Shown here one piece after another: positions 1 through 9,092 of a DNA stretch of 35,480 nt. Location: the NCBI GenBank assembly GCA_964592475.1, contig CAZQEZ010000034.1, positions 1 to 35,480 of the forward strand. The letters run 5' to 3'. Origin of the DNA: CAZQEZ01 sp964592475 (GTDB lineage Bacteria; Bacteroidota; Bacteroidia; Cytophagales; Cyclobacteriaceae). Numbering within the stretch: the first letter of the stretch is position 1; each line of letters begins with the position of its first letter. The translations under genes were made by a program, and so were the position numbers. Under the pieces are notes generated by a model that did not search any database, was not told where the DNA came from, and saw only the letters and a list, made by a program, of their open reading frames with translations.

Positions 1-1980
1 CTGATAATTGTTGGCCACTTCAAACTCCACGAAAAGTTTGGCAGCTTTTTGGCTATTATTGTCATAGGTAATAGCCGATCGCTTACCGCTGCTACCGGTA
101 ACAAATAAAGCCAGGCTATTACCACTGTTCCAGCCCTGCCTATCTACAATCTCCTGGATAACCGATATCAAATCCGGGGTCTTTTGTGCAGCGGCTGACT
201 CACCGGCTGTATTCCAGGCTGGAATGTTATTCCAACTGACACTGGCGGAAGTGAAGGTGCGGCCGGATAAATTATTATTGGTACTGGTAAAGGTAGTGGC
301 ATTATCCACATCCTGTCCTTTAATGGTGTAACTTGCCGCTGCTGATTGATTGTCTTTATCGGCAGTGAATTGTACGTAAGCATTGGTAATAGTAGCTCCT
401 TGCGGAATGTTCAGGTTAGAAAACCGTAATCCGCTGATTGGTCTGTCACCTAAATCCAGGTCGCCGCTCACCAGGTCTACCGTATTGTTGCTGTTTTGCT
501 CGGCGTCATCGGAGCTTTGGTTTATCTGTGCCAGCGGTGTAGCCTGGGCATTGGCATCCCACACGAATGTTGCCACGAAAGGCTCTGCCGGGGTATCAAA
601 GCTTAATGACTTGCCTTTCCAGGTAAAGGTATATTTGCTGGCCAAAGTTTTACAATTGTCATTGGCTACGGTTACCACGATGGTGCCATCCGCATTTTTA
701 AAGCCTACTATGTAAAGATTGTTTTTACGCAGTGGAGTCTCAATACGCACGGCCCCTTCTTCTACCCAGCGGGAGATCATACCGTAATGATAGTAAAGGC
801 GTAAATATTTCCAGTCATCTAGGTCGTCCCGGTCTGCTGTTAAAAACTTTCCGGCACGTACAGGTTTAAATGGATTTCCGGGATTTAACGGTTCTCCCTC
901 ATTATCTAAAAAGGTGATCCAGTCGATTACCACATGACAATAATTATGATAGTACTGCATTATTCGATAAAATCTGTTAGCGGAACAATTGGATAAATCT
1001 AATTGCACCTCGCTCATCATATTCAGCTTATCGGGATATGCATTATAGTAATTGGTCATTGCCGCTGGTCCTCCCCCGTAAAAATGCCAGGCGGCACCGG
1101 CTAGATATGGATTATTATTGGCAATAGCCGAATCTGTTTGTGGTACTATGTAATCATCTTTTTTATTCCATTGAGTATCGCCTGCAAATATTTGAGTGGA
1201 AATATTGTGGGTATCAAATTCTGTTTTCAACAGTTTCTGAACGGCAATAATATTTCCAACACTCATTTTGCAGGAAGGATAAACCTGGTTTACTTCCGGT
1301 TCATTTTGAATGGTAATGGCATCGATGGTAATCCCTTGATCGGCAAAAGCCTGGATAGCTTTTCTCAAATAAATGGCATAGGCTTGCTGATATTCGGTTT
1401 TCAGGTCTCCTCCGTTGGTCAGTTTGTTATTGGTTTTCATCCAGGCCGGCGGGCTCCATACACTGCCCAGAATTTTAATGTTGGGGTTAATGGCTAACAC
1501 TTCCTTCACCAGATCCACAAACCCAAGGTCAATATCTTTTTGTATAGAAAATTCTGACATGTCAGGATCGGTATCGCCAGAGGGAAGGTCATTATATGTA
1601 TACCATTCCGTACCGGTAAAATCGGAAGTACCAAAAGGATAGCGGATCCAGTCCAGTTTAATCCCATCTGCCTGATTTTGATCAAACATGCCCCTGAGCG
1701 CCTTATCTCTTTCCGTGGCACTCATACCAATAAAATTGGTCATCGCTGAGCGGTCAAATGAAACACCCATGCCCATAAATTCCTGGTAGGTAGTGGCATC
1801 ATCAATTGCCACCTCCACCCCATTTCCTATGGTTTCGGAAAATTGAATATTGTCAAATTGCCATTCAGGGTTATCTTTGGTTTGAGTAATAATGTATTGG
1901 ACATTTTGGGCATTTGAAGATATTGTGAAAAGAAGCCATGCTATTAGCACAAATCCTCTCAATTTGTATTTGTTTTTCAT
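1..1980 (-). CDS. Secreted GH30-family glycoside hydrolase with C-terminal beta-sandwich module (3' end cut by window edge)
   Basis: An uninterrupted frame of 660 codons runs from an ATG at 1980 to the window edge, so the C-terminus is missing. Residues 1-24 form a signal peptide ending SSNAQ. The catalytic barrel has GH30 hallmarks: the SVWSPPAWMK strand, the acid/base Glu in QNEPE (E227), WHFYGGGP, and a nucleophile Glu in MMSEVQLD (E324), about 97 residues apart as expected for clan A retaining enzymes. A small beta domain follows (YIVGFKNADGTIVVTVAN). From about residue 485 there is a separate beta-sandwich module (VSGDLDLGDRPISGLRFSNL, then IPQGATITNAYVQFTAD) of the DNRLRE/CBM96-like kind, probably carbohydrate-binding. 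GH30 members cleave beta-glucans, glucosylceramide or xylans; linkage to susCD and a GH3 favours a beta-glucan. The start context TAAAATTATGAAAAA matches that of susC. The family is secure, the exact specificity is not. Confidence 0.88.
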   Translation of the reverse strand, partial: MKNKYKLRGFVLIAWLLFTISSNAQNVQYIITQTKDNPEWQFDNIQFSETIGNGVEVAIDDATTYQEFMGMGVSFDRSAMTNFIGMSATERDKALRGMFDQNQADGIKLDWIRYPFGTSDFTGTEWYTYNDLPSGDTDPDMSEFSIQKDIDLGFVDLVKEVLAINPNIKILGSVWSPPAWMKTNNKLTNGGDLKTEYQQAYAIYLRKAIQAFADQGITIDAITIQNEPEVNQVYPSCKMSVGNIIAVQKLLKTEFDTHNISTQIFAGDTQWNKKDDYIVPQTDSAIANNNPYLAGAAWHFYGGGPAAMTNYYNAYPDKLNMMSEVQLDLSNCSANRFYRIMQYYHNYCHVVIDWITFLDNEGEPLNPGNPFKPVRAGKFLTADRDDLDDWKYLRLYYHYGMISRWVEEGAVRIETPLRKNNLYIVGFKNADGTIVVTVANDNCKTLASKYTFTWKGKSLSFDTPAEPFVATFVWDANAQATPLAQINQSSDDAEQNSNNTVDLVSGDLDLGDRPISGLRFSNLNIPQGATITNAYVQFTADKDNQSAAASYTIKGQDVDNATTFTSTNNNLSGRTFTSASVSWNNIPAWNTAGESAAAQKTPDLISVIQEIVDRQGWNSGNSLALFVTGSSGKRSAITYDNNSQKAAKLFVEFEVANNYQ

Positions 1981-1987
1981 AATTTTA

Positions 1988-2087
1988 NNNNNNNNNNNNN
2001 NNNNNNNNNNNNNNNNNNNNNNNNNNNNNNNNNNNNNNNNNNNNNNNNNNNNNNNNNNNNNNNNNNNNNNNNNNNNNNNNNNNNNNN
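1988..2087. other. Assembly gap (100 N)
   Basis: Exactly 100 undetermined bases separate the GH30 start region from the end of susD. A round 100 is the usual placeholder for a scaffold join of unknown length, so the real distance may be much larger and could hide one or more genes. Confidence 0.98.
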
Positions 2088-2090
2088 ATC

Positions 2091-2116
2091 CTGCCTGACT
2101 TTTGCAAGTCAGGCAG
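2091..2116 (-). terminator. Perfect hairpin after susD, at the gap edge
   Basis: CTGCCTGACTT, a 4-base loop TTGC and AAGTCAGGCAG form a perfect 11-bp stem 10 nt beyond the susD stop. It sits where a transcript terminator or processing hairpin between susD and downstream genes would lie. The base run after it cannot be judged because only GAT precedes the gap. It could equally be the edge of a repeat that broke the assembly. Confidence 0.5.
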
Positions 2117-2127
2117 ATATTAAATAT

Positions 2128-3597
2128 TTAATTATAACCCGGATTTTGAACCAAATTAAAATTCAAATCCAGTTCACGGTTGTTGATGGGCCAGCGAAGC
2201 TGATAAGTTTCACTTTCATCCATCTGGCTTCTTGCATCACCGGTATCTTCAAATTCTGTACGGGCAAATTCATAATTGTTGTCCGGGATCATGGATAGGT
2301 CGTACCATCTTTTACCTTCGAAGTTCAATTCCATGAATCTTTCATCCATGATCAGGTTAAAAGCTTCTTCTTTAGTAGCAGCCGATACATCAGGAATACC
2401 TGCACGGTCTCTGATTATGTTTACCAAATCAATGGCATCGTCTGTTTGGCCTAATTCATTTAAAGCTAAAGCCCTTACCAGGATGATATCAGCTAAACGC
2501 AAATGGATGTGATTCGGCATGTCAATACCACCATTAATATTGTACTTTGTTGTGTATTTGGAGAACCCAAAATTTTCCTCAGGATCCATATCGCCTATAA
2601 CAGTAAGCCTAACATCGTCAGGGTTTTGGTTGAGCATGTCTAACAACTTAGGGCTGGGTAATATTCTGGCCCGCGCCCGTGCACCATTTTCACTTCTCTC
2701 GAACTCCCGGTATAAATCATCCCCACGATTTACTTCTACTGTCTCAGTAAATAACTCCCATATGGATTCTGTAGTCAATTGCTGTCCTACACTCCAGATG
2801 CTGGCATATTCCGCGTTGGGTACTAATTCGTATACATCACTATCCATTACCAATTTGGCATAGTCAGCAGCTTGCTGAAAATCATTGGGCTCTGCGAAAT
2901 CACTATATGCCCTGCGCAAATAAACTTTGGCTAGCAATGCCTGAGCAGCTCCTTTGGTAGCACGTATACGGGTAAGTTCGTTTGAACCATAAGAAACCGG
3001 CAAATCAGCGGCTGCATCTTCAAGGTCAAGTATTATTTGCGTATAAACATCTACAAGCGGATCTCTTGATACAAAAACCACGTCAGGGTCTGAGGATTTT
3101 GTAGTTTCTAATATCACTGGTATTTCTCCATACCAAATACTTAATCGGTAAAATAAAAATCCTCTAATAAATTTAGCTTCCGCCATATATTCCGCTCTTA
3201 AATTATCCAAATCCAACGCTTGATCCTGAATATTAGGTACATTTTCAATGATATCATTTACTCTTAATATTCCTTCATAACATCCCCTCCATAAATCACG
3301 TGCAGGTCCATGATCCGCATTCACACCATGAGCATTTGCTCTATTGTTATTTCCCCCGGACGATGCCGTAGTACTTTCATCGGAACTAGCCGATGCAGAA
3401 GCAAAGAAGTCTCTGCCAAAAGTATTTCTTTGGAAAATGTCATAAGATCCACTTATGGCAGCGAATACATCACCTTCATTTCTGAAAAAGTTGTCACCAG
3501 TAACGTCACTTATGGGTTCCTGATCCAGCACGTTGCAGGAAAAAATAAACCCGATCAGCATTATATATAATATCTTGTTTTTCATTTTATTTATCAT
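2128..3597 (-). CDS. SusD/RagB-family glycan-binding surface lipoprotein
   Basis: The product is a 489-residue outer-membrane lipoprotein that forms the lid of the neighbouring SusC channel and captures oligosaccharide. It has a lipoprotein signal with lipobox GFIFSC (Cys21), then the family opening VLDQEPISDVTGDNFF. The helical TPR-like core carries typical phrases such as AEAKFIRGFLFYRLSIWYGE (about 136-155), and the C-terminal region ends with RFMELNFEGKRWYDL and NNRELDLNFNLVQNPGYN, normal for RagB/SusD. The ATG at 3597 directly abuts the susC stop. A second ATG at 3585 (MKNKILYIM) gives a more conventional signal peptide and may be the true start. Translation is presumably coupled to susC. 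Length is slightly short but complete. Confidence 0.93.
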   Translation of the reverse strand: MINKMKNKILYIMLIGFIFSCNVLDQEPISDVTGDNFFRNEGDVFAAISGSYDIFQRNTFGRDFFASASASSDESTTASSGGNNNRANAHGVNADHGPARDLWRGCYEGILRVNDIIENVPNIQDQALDLDNLRAEYMAEAKFIRGFLFYRLSIWYGEIPVILETTKSSDPDVVFVSRDPLVDVYTQIILDLEDAAADLPVSYGSNELTRIRATKGAAQALLAKVYLRRAYSDFAEPNDFQQAADYAKLVMDSDVYELVPNAEYASIWSVGQQLTTESIWELFTETVEVNRGDDLYREFERSENGARARARILPSPKLLDMLNQNPDDVRLTVIGDMDPEENFGFSKYTTKYNINGGIDMPNHIHLRLADIILVRALALNELGQTDDAIDLVNIIRDRAGIPDVSAATKEEAFNLIMDERFMELNFEGKRWYDLSMIPDNNYEFARTEFEDTGDARSQMDESETYQLRWPINNRELDLNFNLVQNPGYN

Positions 3598-6500
3598 TTA
3601 GAATTGAAGATTAAGACCAACGATGTAAGTGCGTGGCTGTGGTTGAACCAAATAGTCAACACCTACAGCAGATTGCACACTGGTATTTTGAGATTCAGGA
3701 TCAAATCCTGTATAATCGGTAAAGGTTAGCAGGTTTCTACCGGAAACATACAAACGAAGGCTACTAAGATTAAACCTATTCAGCAAGGTGGCAGGCACAT
3801 TGTAACCCAGGGTCACGTTTTTAAAACGTATGAAAGAACCATCTTCCAGGAAACGGGAAGATATTTCCCGGTTGTTGGCGCCTACTGCTGCCTCTCCAGT
3901 TGGGTCTGTAACTAATGCTATGGGTACATCTGTTATATCGCCAGGCTCTTGCCATCGGTTCAGCACATTAGCACTTTGGTTATAAAAGTCAGTCATGTTG
4001 TTCAAGGCCGCGGCTGTTTGGTTATAGATGTCGTTGCCATAAGACCACTGCATAAATACATTCAGGTCAAAGTTTTTATAAGCAAAATTATTGGTAAATC
4101 CACCGGTATGTAGTGGTAAGGCATTACCAAAAATTTGACGATCACTGATGCCTAAAGATGGGTCGCCATCATCGTCAACACTTCCATCTACATTTTCATA
4201 TTGGATGAATCCTGTATTAGGATCTACTCCTAAAACCTTATAGCCATAAAATGAACCAAAAGATTCGCCCATTCTGAATACTGTTCTGGTACCATCAGTA
4301 CCTAAACCATCCGGTTGCTGTTGTGAAAAGTCACTGGCTGTTGGGTTTTCAGGATCAAAATAAGGCAACATGGTAATTTCATTGCGATTATAAGCAATGT
4401 TAAAATTAGAAGACCAGGTAAAGGCGCCACGTATATTCTCAGTGCCAATTACAAGTTCAAGTCCTTCGTTAACCATACTACCGATGTTATCAATTGTGTT
4501 TGTATATCCGGAGGACCAGGGCATTGGTAAGCGGAATAATAAATCATTGGTGGTTTTTCGATAAATATCTGCCATCAAGTTTATCCTGTTGTTCAATACT
4601 GTCAAATCCAAACCAATATTATACTGTGTAGTGCTTTCCCAGGTTAATAGCGGATTAGCCAATGAAGATTGCGCTATTCCAGGCCAGCTTGAAGCATAAT
4701 CATTGCCAGGAGAGTATTTTGCTAAACTAGGAAAGTCATCAGTGAAAATATCCTGGTTACCGGTAATTCCAAAGCTAGCTCGAAATTTCAGATCATCAAT
4801 AAAAGTAAGACCATCCATAAAACTTTCTTCTGATAGTCTGTAACCAGCAGAAGCCGCAGGGAAATAGCCATATCTTTGATCAGGATCAAACCTGGATGAA
4901 CCATCAACCCGCAAACTAGCCATCAGAAGAATTTTGTTATCAAAAGTATAATTAACCCGTCCAAAATAGGATAATAATCCGTAAGTGGTTAAATAATTTT
5001 CGATACCAGTAAAATTAGATACCGCGATCGTGTTGATTATATTCGTTCCAGGGTTGTTGCCGGAAGTACGCAATAAATATTCTTCTCTTTCCAGAAAACT
5101 AATCCCTGCCATGGCAGTGATATCATGCTTATTATTGATGATTTTTTTGTAGGTAAGAGTAGTTTCACTGTTCCAAAGAAACTGTTCGAAATTACCTCCA
5201 ACTGCTTCACCAAATTCAAAACCAGTAATAGTTGTTGGTGCAAATCTTTGTTGACGATCTTGTAAAAAATCCACACTTAGCGTAGTGCGCAGACTAAGGT
5301 TTTCAATGATGTCATATTCAGCAAATACATTTCCTAATACCCGCTTTTGTTTACTGTTAAAGGTAATATCTTCTGCCAGTTGCACAGGGTTTGGTACTTC
5401 ATTGAGAGGGTCTTGCGCGTAACTTCCATCCTCGTTTCTAACCGGTAAATTTGGGTTGAATACCAAAGCAGCCGCTAAAGGGTTCCGGGTATCAAAATCG
5501 GCAAAAACCTGATCATTGTTACTCAAACTTGTAGTAAAATTCAAACCCATCTTGATTTTATCATTTACTTTGTGGTCTAAATTTATTCGCAGGTTGGCAC
5601 GGTTATAAGCTTGCTCGATGATAGTACCTTTTTGATCAAAATATCCGGCAGAAATAAAGAACTTGGTTTTGTCATTGCCACCATTGGCTGAAAAGTTGTA
5701 GTCAGATATTGGGGCTGTTCTAAATATTTCATTCTGCCAATTGGTGTCAGTGCCAGTAACTCCTAACCAGCTTGGCGTTGTAATTGATTCACCAGTCAAT
5801 GCAACTTCATTCGCGATGGCTTCTTCTCTTAAATCAACATATTGTTCGGCGTTCAGCAGGTCAAGCTTTTTCCAAACTTCCTGTACTCCGGTATAAGCAT
5901 CAAATGAGAATTTGGTGGCTCCTTGTTTTCCCCTTTTCGTTGTGATCAGGATTACACCATTGGAAGCACGAGCTCCATATATGGCGGTTGCGGCGGCATC
6001 TTTTAATATTTCCATTGATTCAATGTCATTCGGGTTAATGTCATTGGTAGTAGTAGGCAACTGTCCGCCATTGCTCAATCCTGTAGAAGTAATGTTATTC
6101 ATTTGTACTCCGTCCACAATGTACAATGGTCGGTTTTGGCCTAACAATGAACTGTTACCACGAATACGCACATAATTTTCCGCACCTGGCGCACCGGAGT
6201 TTTGCACTACCTGTACGCCAGCAGCTCTTCCTTGTAGCAAGGCATCTACTGCTGTTACGGGTATGTTATCTATATCTTTCCCTTTCACAGTGCTGATAGC
6301 AGAAGTAATGTCTTCTCTGCTTTGCTGGCCATATCCCACAACTACCAATTCTTGCAATTGCTGAATGTCCTGGGTCATGGTGAGGTCAATAACCGAACGG
6401 CCACCAACTTCAACCTCCTCGGAAGTATAGCCTACTGAGCTAAAAACTAAAGTTGCACCTTCTCTTACAGCCAGGCTATAATTTCCATCGAGATCGGTTA

Positions 6501-7002
6501 CAGTTCCATTATTGGTGCCCTTTTCTACCACGTTAACACCCGGCAAGCCTTCATCGGTATCAAAAGCAGTTACCTTACCGGTAATGGTACGGGTTTGCGT
6601 CATTATTTCTACCCGCTCTACCTTTTTCTCATTCCTATTGATTCGCTTTACATCAATATTGTTGTTCACCTGCCTGAATTTCAGGTTGGTAATTTTTGAT
6701 ATTTGGGTAAGAATTTCGGCCAAAGATTGATTGTCAGCCTTGTAATTAATTCGAACATCCCGATTAATCATTCGCTTTTCGTAAGCAAATTTGTAATTTG
6801 TTTTGGATTCTATAGCCTCAAATGCCTGAATGGCATCAAGGTTGTTAATATCTAGAGAAATGTAAATATCCCTTACGCTCTTTACATCTTGAGCAGAAGT
6901 ATTAACAGCCAAGACTGTACTTAATAAAATAACTTGGAGCATAAACCCCATCATAGAATAATACATACCTATTTTAATTAGGTGAAGTAACTTATTTTTC
7001 AT
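3598..7002 (-). CDS. SusC/RagA-family TonB-dependent transporter with STN signalling domain
   Basis: This 1134-residue outer-membrane receptor imports oligosaccharides bound by SusD, powered by TonB. Order of parts: long signal peptide (1-38, ending NTSAQ); STN domain (about 45-120, IYISLDINNLDAIQAFEAI to NNNIDVKRI), the part that talks to FecR; carboxypeptidase-like regulatory domain (about 138-212, ITGKVTAFDTDEGLPGVNV); a SusC-type TonB box (LQELVVVGYGQ, 217-227); plug (about 230-350, PLYIVDGVQM); and a long beta-barrel ending in YIVGLNLQF with terminal Phe. The STN domain plus adjacent FecR and ECF sigma genes marks this as a signal-transducing transporter that induces its own locus on substrate binding. 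The start ATG at 7002 has A-rich upstream sequence and no Shine-Dalgarno site. Confidence 0.95.
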   Translation of the reverse strand: MKNKLLHLIKIGMYYSMMGFMLQVILLSTVLAVNTSAQDVKSVRDIYISLDINNLDAIQAFEAIESKTNYKFAYEKRMINRDVRINYKADNQSLAEILTQISKITNLKFRQVNNNIDVKRINRNEKKVERVEIMTQTRTITGKVTAFDTDEGLPGVNVVEKGTNNGTVTDLDGNYSLAVREGATLVFSSVGYTSEEVEVGGRSVIDLTMTQDIQQLQELVVVGYGQQSREDITSAISTVKGKDIDNIPVTAVDALLQGRAAGVQVVQNSGAPGAENYVRIRGNSSLLGQNRPLYIVDGVQMNNITSTGLSNGGQLPTTTNDINPNDIESMEILKDAAATAIYGARASNGVILITTKRGKQGATKFSFDAYTGVQEVWKKLDLLNAEQYVDLREEAIANEVALTGESITTPSWLGVTGTDTNWQNEIFRTAPISDYNFSANGGNDKTKFFISAGYFDQKGTIIEQAYNRANLRINLDHKVNDKIKMGLNFTTSLSNNDQVFADFDTRNPLAAALVFNPNLPVRNEDGSYAQDPLNEVPNPVQLAEDITFNSKQKRVLGNVFAEYDIIENLSLRTTLSVDFLQDRQQRFAPTTITGFEFGEAVGGNFEQFLWNSETTLTYKKIINNKHDITAMAGISFLEREEYLLRTSGNNPGTNIINTIAVSNFTGIENYLTTYGLLSYFGRVNYTFDNKILLMASLRVDGSSRFDPDQRYGYFPAASAGYRLSEESFMDGLTFIDDLKFRASFGITGNQDIFTDDFPSLAKYSPGNDYASSWPGIAQSSLANPLLTWESTTQYNIGLDLTVLNNRINLMADIYRKTTNDLLFRLPMPWSSGYTNTIDNIGSMVNEGLELVIGTENIRGAFTWSSNFNIAYNRNEITMLPYFDPENPTASDFSQQQPDGLGTDGTRTVFRMGESFGSFYGYKVLGVDPNTGFIQYENVDGSVDDDGDPSLGISDRQIFGNALPLHTGGFTNNFAYKNFDLNVFMQWSYGNDIYNQTAAALNNMTDFYNQSANVLNRWQEPGDITDVPIALVTDPTGEAAVGANNREISSRFLEDGSFIRFKNVTLGYNVPATLLNRFNLSSLRLYVSGRNLLTFTDYTGFDPESQNTSVQSAVGVDYLVQPQPRTYIVGLNLQF

Positions 7003-7011
7003 AATTTTATG

Positions 7012-7077
7012 ATGTTTAAATGTGTAATATGTTTAAATATTGATTTTGCAGGTACGGCTGGCCAGAGCTTTACCTGC
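7012..7077 (-). promoter_or_regulatory. fecR-susC intergenic region: nested hairpin and 10-bp direct repeats
   Basis: The 103 bp between fecR and susC hold a nested stem-loop, with outer arms GCAGGTA and TACCTGC at 7048-7054 and 7071-7077 and a CTGGCCAG core. Between it and the susC start codon lie two copies of ATGTTTAAAT (7012-7021 and 7029-7038, 17 bp apart, given on the plus strand). This is where a promoter for the adjacent ECF sigma factor or an attenuator would sit. On the plus strand the hairpin is followed by TCTTTTTTA and would look like a terminator, but no plus-strand gene precedes it. Confidence 0.4.
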
Positions 7078-7105
7078 TCTTTTTTACTTTATTTATTAGC
7101 TACTG

Positions 7106-8143
7106 TCAATTTCCATAAATTTTTACTGTTTTTTCGTTAATTAAAAATTTGAAACCTTCCAGGTAAGCAATTCTTTCCAGCACTTCTTCCAAACTGGCAT
7201 TTTCAAATGTGCCAGTATAGTTCCAGTGTTGGTTAAAACTACTTTCCTCTACAATTTTTACCCCATACCATTTTTGCAGACGGCTTTTGATGGTGGTAAA
7301 ATCCGCATCTTTAAAATATAAAATGCCATCTTTCCACCCAACGTCTTGCTGATAATTGTATGAAGTTTTGTAAAATGAATTTTTGGTTTTGTCATGCACG
7401 ACTTTTTGACCTGGAGTTAGAACAATTCCTGTTGTTGCTTCATCTTGCATTAAAACCTCTACTTTGCCGGTAAGTAGTGAAACTGAATTCTGATTTAAAT
7501 TAAATGAAGTGCCTAATACTTTTGTGCTGAAGTCATCATTTTGTACAATAAAGGGGCTGTTTTTATCCTCTTTTACATTAAAAAATGCTTCTCCATTTAA
7601 TTTGACCCGTCGATGATCATCAGAAAAGGATTCCGGGTAAGCAATACTGCTGGAAGCATTTAATACCACCTCACTTCCATCAGGAAGAATTATGGATAAT
7701 TTTTGACCTGCCAGTGTAGTTTTGGTGATAATTTTAATAGGAGAACTATCTACTACAGCATATTGCTGAGGCTCATATTGCCACATGCCAACGCCAGCAA
7801 TAATAATGAAAGCCAAAGAAGCTGCTATTTTCCAAATAATTGACCTCCTGTGATTTTTGTGTAAATAATGATAATTGGAAGTGTAGCCTTTCATGATTTT
7901 ATCCAGCACATCTTCTTTAACTTTAGGGTTATACGCTGCATGTTCAAATGTGGTAGCCAGGATGATCTCTCTTGCCTTTTGTATTTTCTTCTTTTGTTGA
8001 GGATTATTGTCTATCCAATTTTGCCAAAACTGATCAGACTCTTTACTTGGTTCAAAAACCCACGAAATGAAATATTCATCCGTTAAAAAATCTTCAAGTA
8101 TATATTGGTTATATTTCATCAGATAGCTCTGTTTCATTTTCAA
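7106..8143 (-). CDS. FecR-type anti-sigma factor
   Basis: This 345-residue inner-membrane regulator holds or activates the ECF sigma factor encoded just upstream and receives the signal from the STN domain of SusC. It has an N-terminal cytoplasmic segment (1-100, with FWQNWIDNNPQQKKKIQKAR typical of this group), one membrane span (about 102-121, IIWKIAASLAFIIIAGVG), a periplasmic FecR domain (about 136-232, including LPDGSEVVLNASSSIAYP and GEAFFNVKED) and a C-terminal DUF4974/STN-like domain (275-343). ATGs at residues 3 and 9 are alternative starts. The gene lies 123 bp after the sigma gene and 103 bp before susC, in the usual Bacteroidota order. Confidence 0.93.
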   Translation of the reverse strand: MKMKQSYLMKYNQYILEDFLTDEYFISWVFEPSKESDQFWQNWIDNNPQQKKKIQKAREIILATTFEHAAYNPKVKEDVLDKIMKGYTSNYHYLHKNHRRSIIWKIAASLAFIIIAGVGMWQYEPQQYAVVDSSPIKIITKTTLAGQKLSIILPDGSEVVLNASSSIAYPESFSDDHRRVKLNGEAFFNVKEDKNSPFIVQNDDFSTKVLGTSFNLNQNSVSLLTGKVEVLMQDEATTGIVLTPGQKVVHDKTKNSFYKTSYNYQQDVGWKDGILYFKDADFTTIKSRLQKWYGVKIVEESSFNQHWNYTGTFENASLEEVLERIAYLEGFKFLINEKTVKIYGN

Positions 8144-8266
8144 CAGGGAAGCTCCATTTTTTTGGATACCCTTGTTTTTAATAAGAGGATTGAGTTACCT
8201 GATTTACACCATTTTTTTGAAATTATTTAAAAAAAACCATTAAAATGATAGCTGATGTTGTTAAGA

Positions 8267-8920
8267 CTATAATTTTAGCATAAAAGAAATGATAAAAATC
8301 AATATTAACTCGAAGTGATTTTTTAGAACAGCTACTGCCTTGTAGCTCAGGTTTTGCACACCTCGGCGGCTTAGGTGCATTAGTTCGGCAATTTCTTCAA
8401 CTGACAGTTTTTCGTAGTATAAATAATAAATCACCTCACGTTGCCTTTTGGTAAGCACTGTATTGATTGCATTATTCATTCTAGCTTTTTGTTCATCTTC
8501 AAACTGTTGATCAATTATTTTATCCTCCTGAGAGTAGCTCATTTGAAAGTCATAACCGCTGAGCAAGTCATTTTTGTATAAAAATTTACTGGCCCTTTTT
8601 TGATAATGTATAATCTTTCGCTTCAAGCTTACCATCAAGTACGATTTTAGCGATCTTACTTCCAATTTTTTATTAGAATTCAGCTCCATAAAGAGATCCT
8701 GGATGCAATCCTGGATAAAATCCTGATCTTTGCTAAATTGGAAGCCGAAGCGATATAGCACTTCGAAATATTTATTGTAAATGTATAAAAATGCCGCTTC
8801 GTTGCCTCTTACAAATTCTTGCCATATTTCGGTTTCCGGTTTGGAGGCAAATAAAGATACATGCTTTTCTTTTTTGAGTGGTAGAGTAGGCTCAATGGTT
8901 TTGGAAATGGCGTTGTTCAT
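8267..8920 (-). CDS. ECF (sigma-70 family) RNA polymerase sigma factor
   Basis: This 217-residue sigma factor is predicted to activate the susC/susD glycan locus when released by FecR. Region 2 spans about 32-100 (FLYIYNKYFEVLYRFGFQFS; DCIQDLFMELN) and region 4 about 149-200 (LTKRQREVIYYLYYEKLSVE, helix-turn-helix LSVEEIAELMHLSRRGVQNL). There is a long 30-residue N-terminal lead and an unusual hydrophobic C-terminal tail, FELILIFIISFML (203-215). No sigma-54 or SnoaL-like extras are seen. Upstream is a 172-bp intergenic space after GH3, so the gene probably has its own promoter. Confidence 0.92.
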   Translation of the reverse strand: MNNAISKTIEPTLPLKKEKHVSLFASKPETEIWQEFVRGNEAAFLYIYNKYFEVLYRFGFQFSKDQDFIQDCIQDLFMELNSNKKLEVRSLKSYLMVSLKRKIIHYQKRASKFLYKNDLLSGYDFQMSYSQEDKIIDQQFEDEQKARMNNAINTVLTKRQREVIYYLYYEKLSVEEIAELMHLSRRGVQNLSYKAVAVLKNHFELILIFIISFMLKL

Positions 8921-9092
8921 TAATTTAGGGGTTTAATAGTTTAATGGTTATCATTTGGCAATATGGAAATAAAAATAACCAAATCCAAACAATAGTCAAA
9001 AAATCAGTTTGAAATTCTTGATTTGTTAATATTTTTTCAAAATAAGCTGATAAACCAAAACCATGGTCAATCAACTTTTTTCAAAATGTCAA

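Noticed and set aside
383..1497. Plus-strand open frames over the GH30 gene
   Set aside because: The minus-strand frame is open for all 660 codons with catalytic motifs; the plus-strand frames have none.
1892..2098. Frame running across the N-run
   Set aside because: It exists only because the Ns cannot contain a stop.
7048..7086. Plus-strand terminator between fecR and susC
   Set aside because: The hairpin and T-run fit, but no plus-strand gene leads into it; kept only as a regulatory structure.
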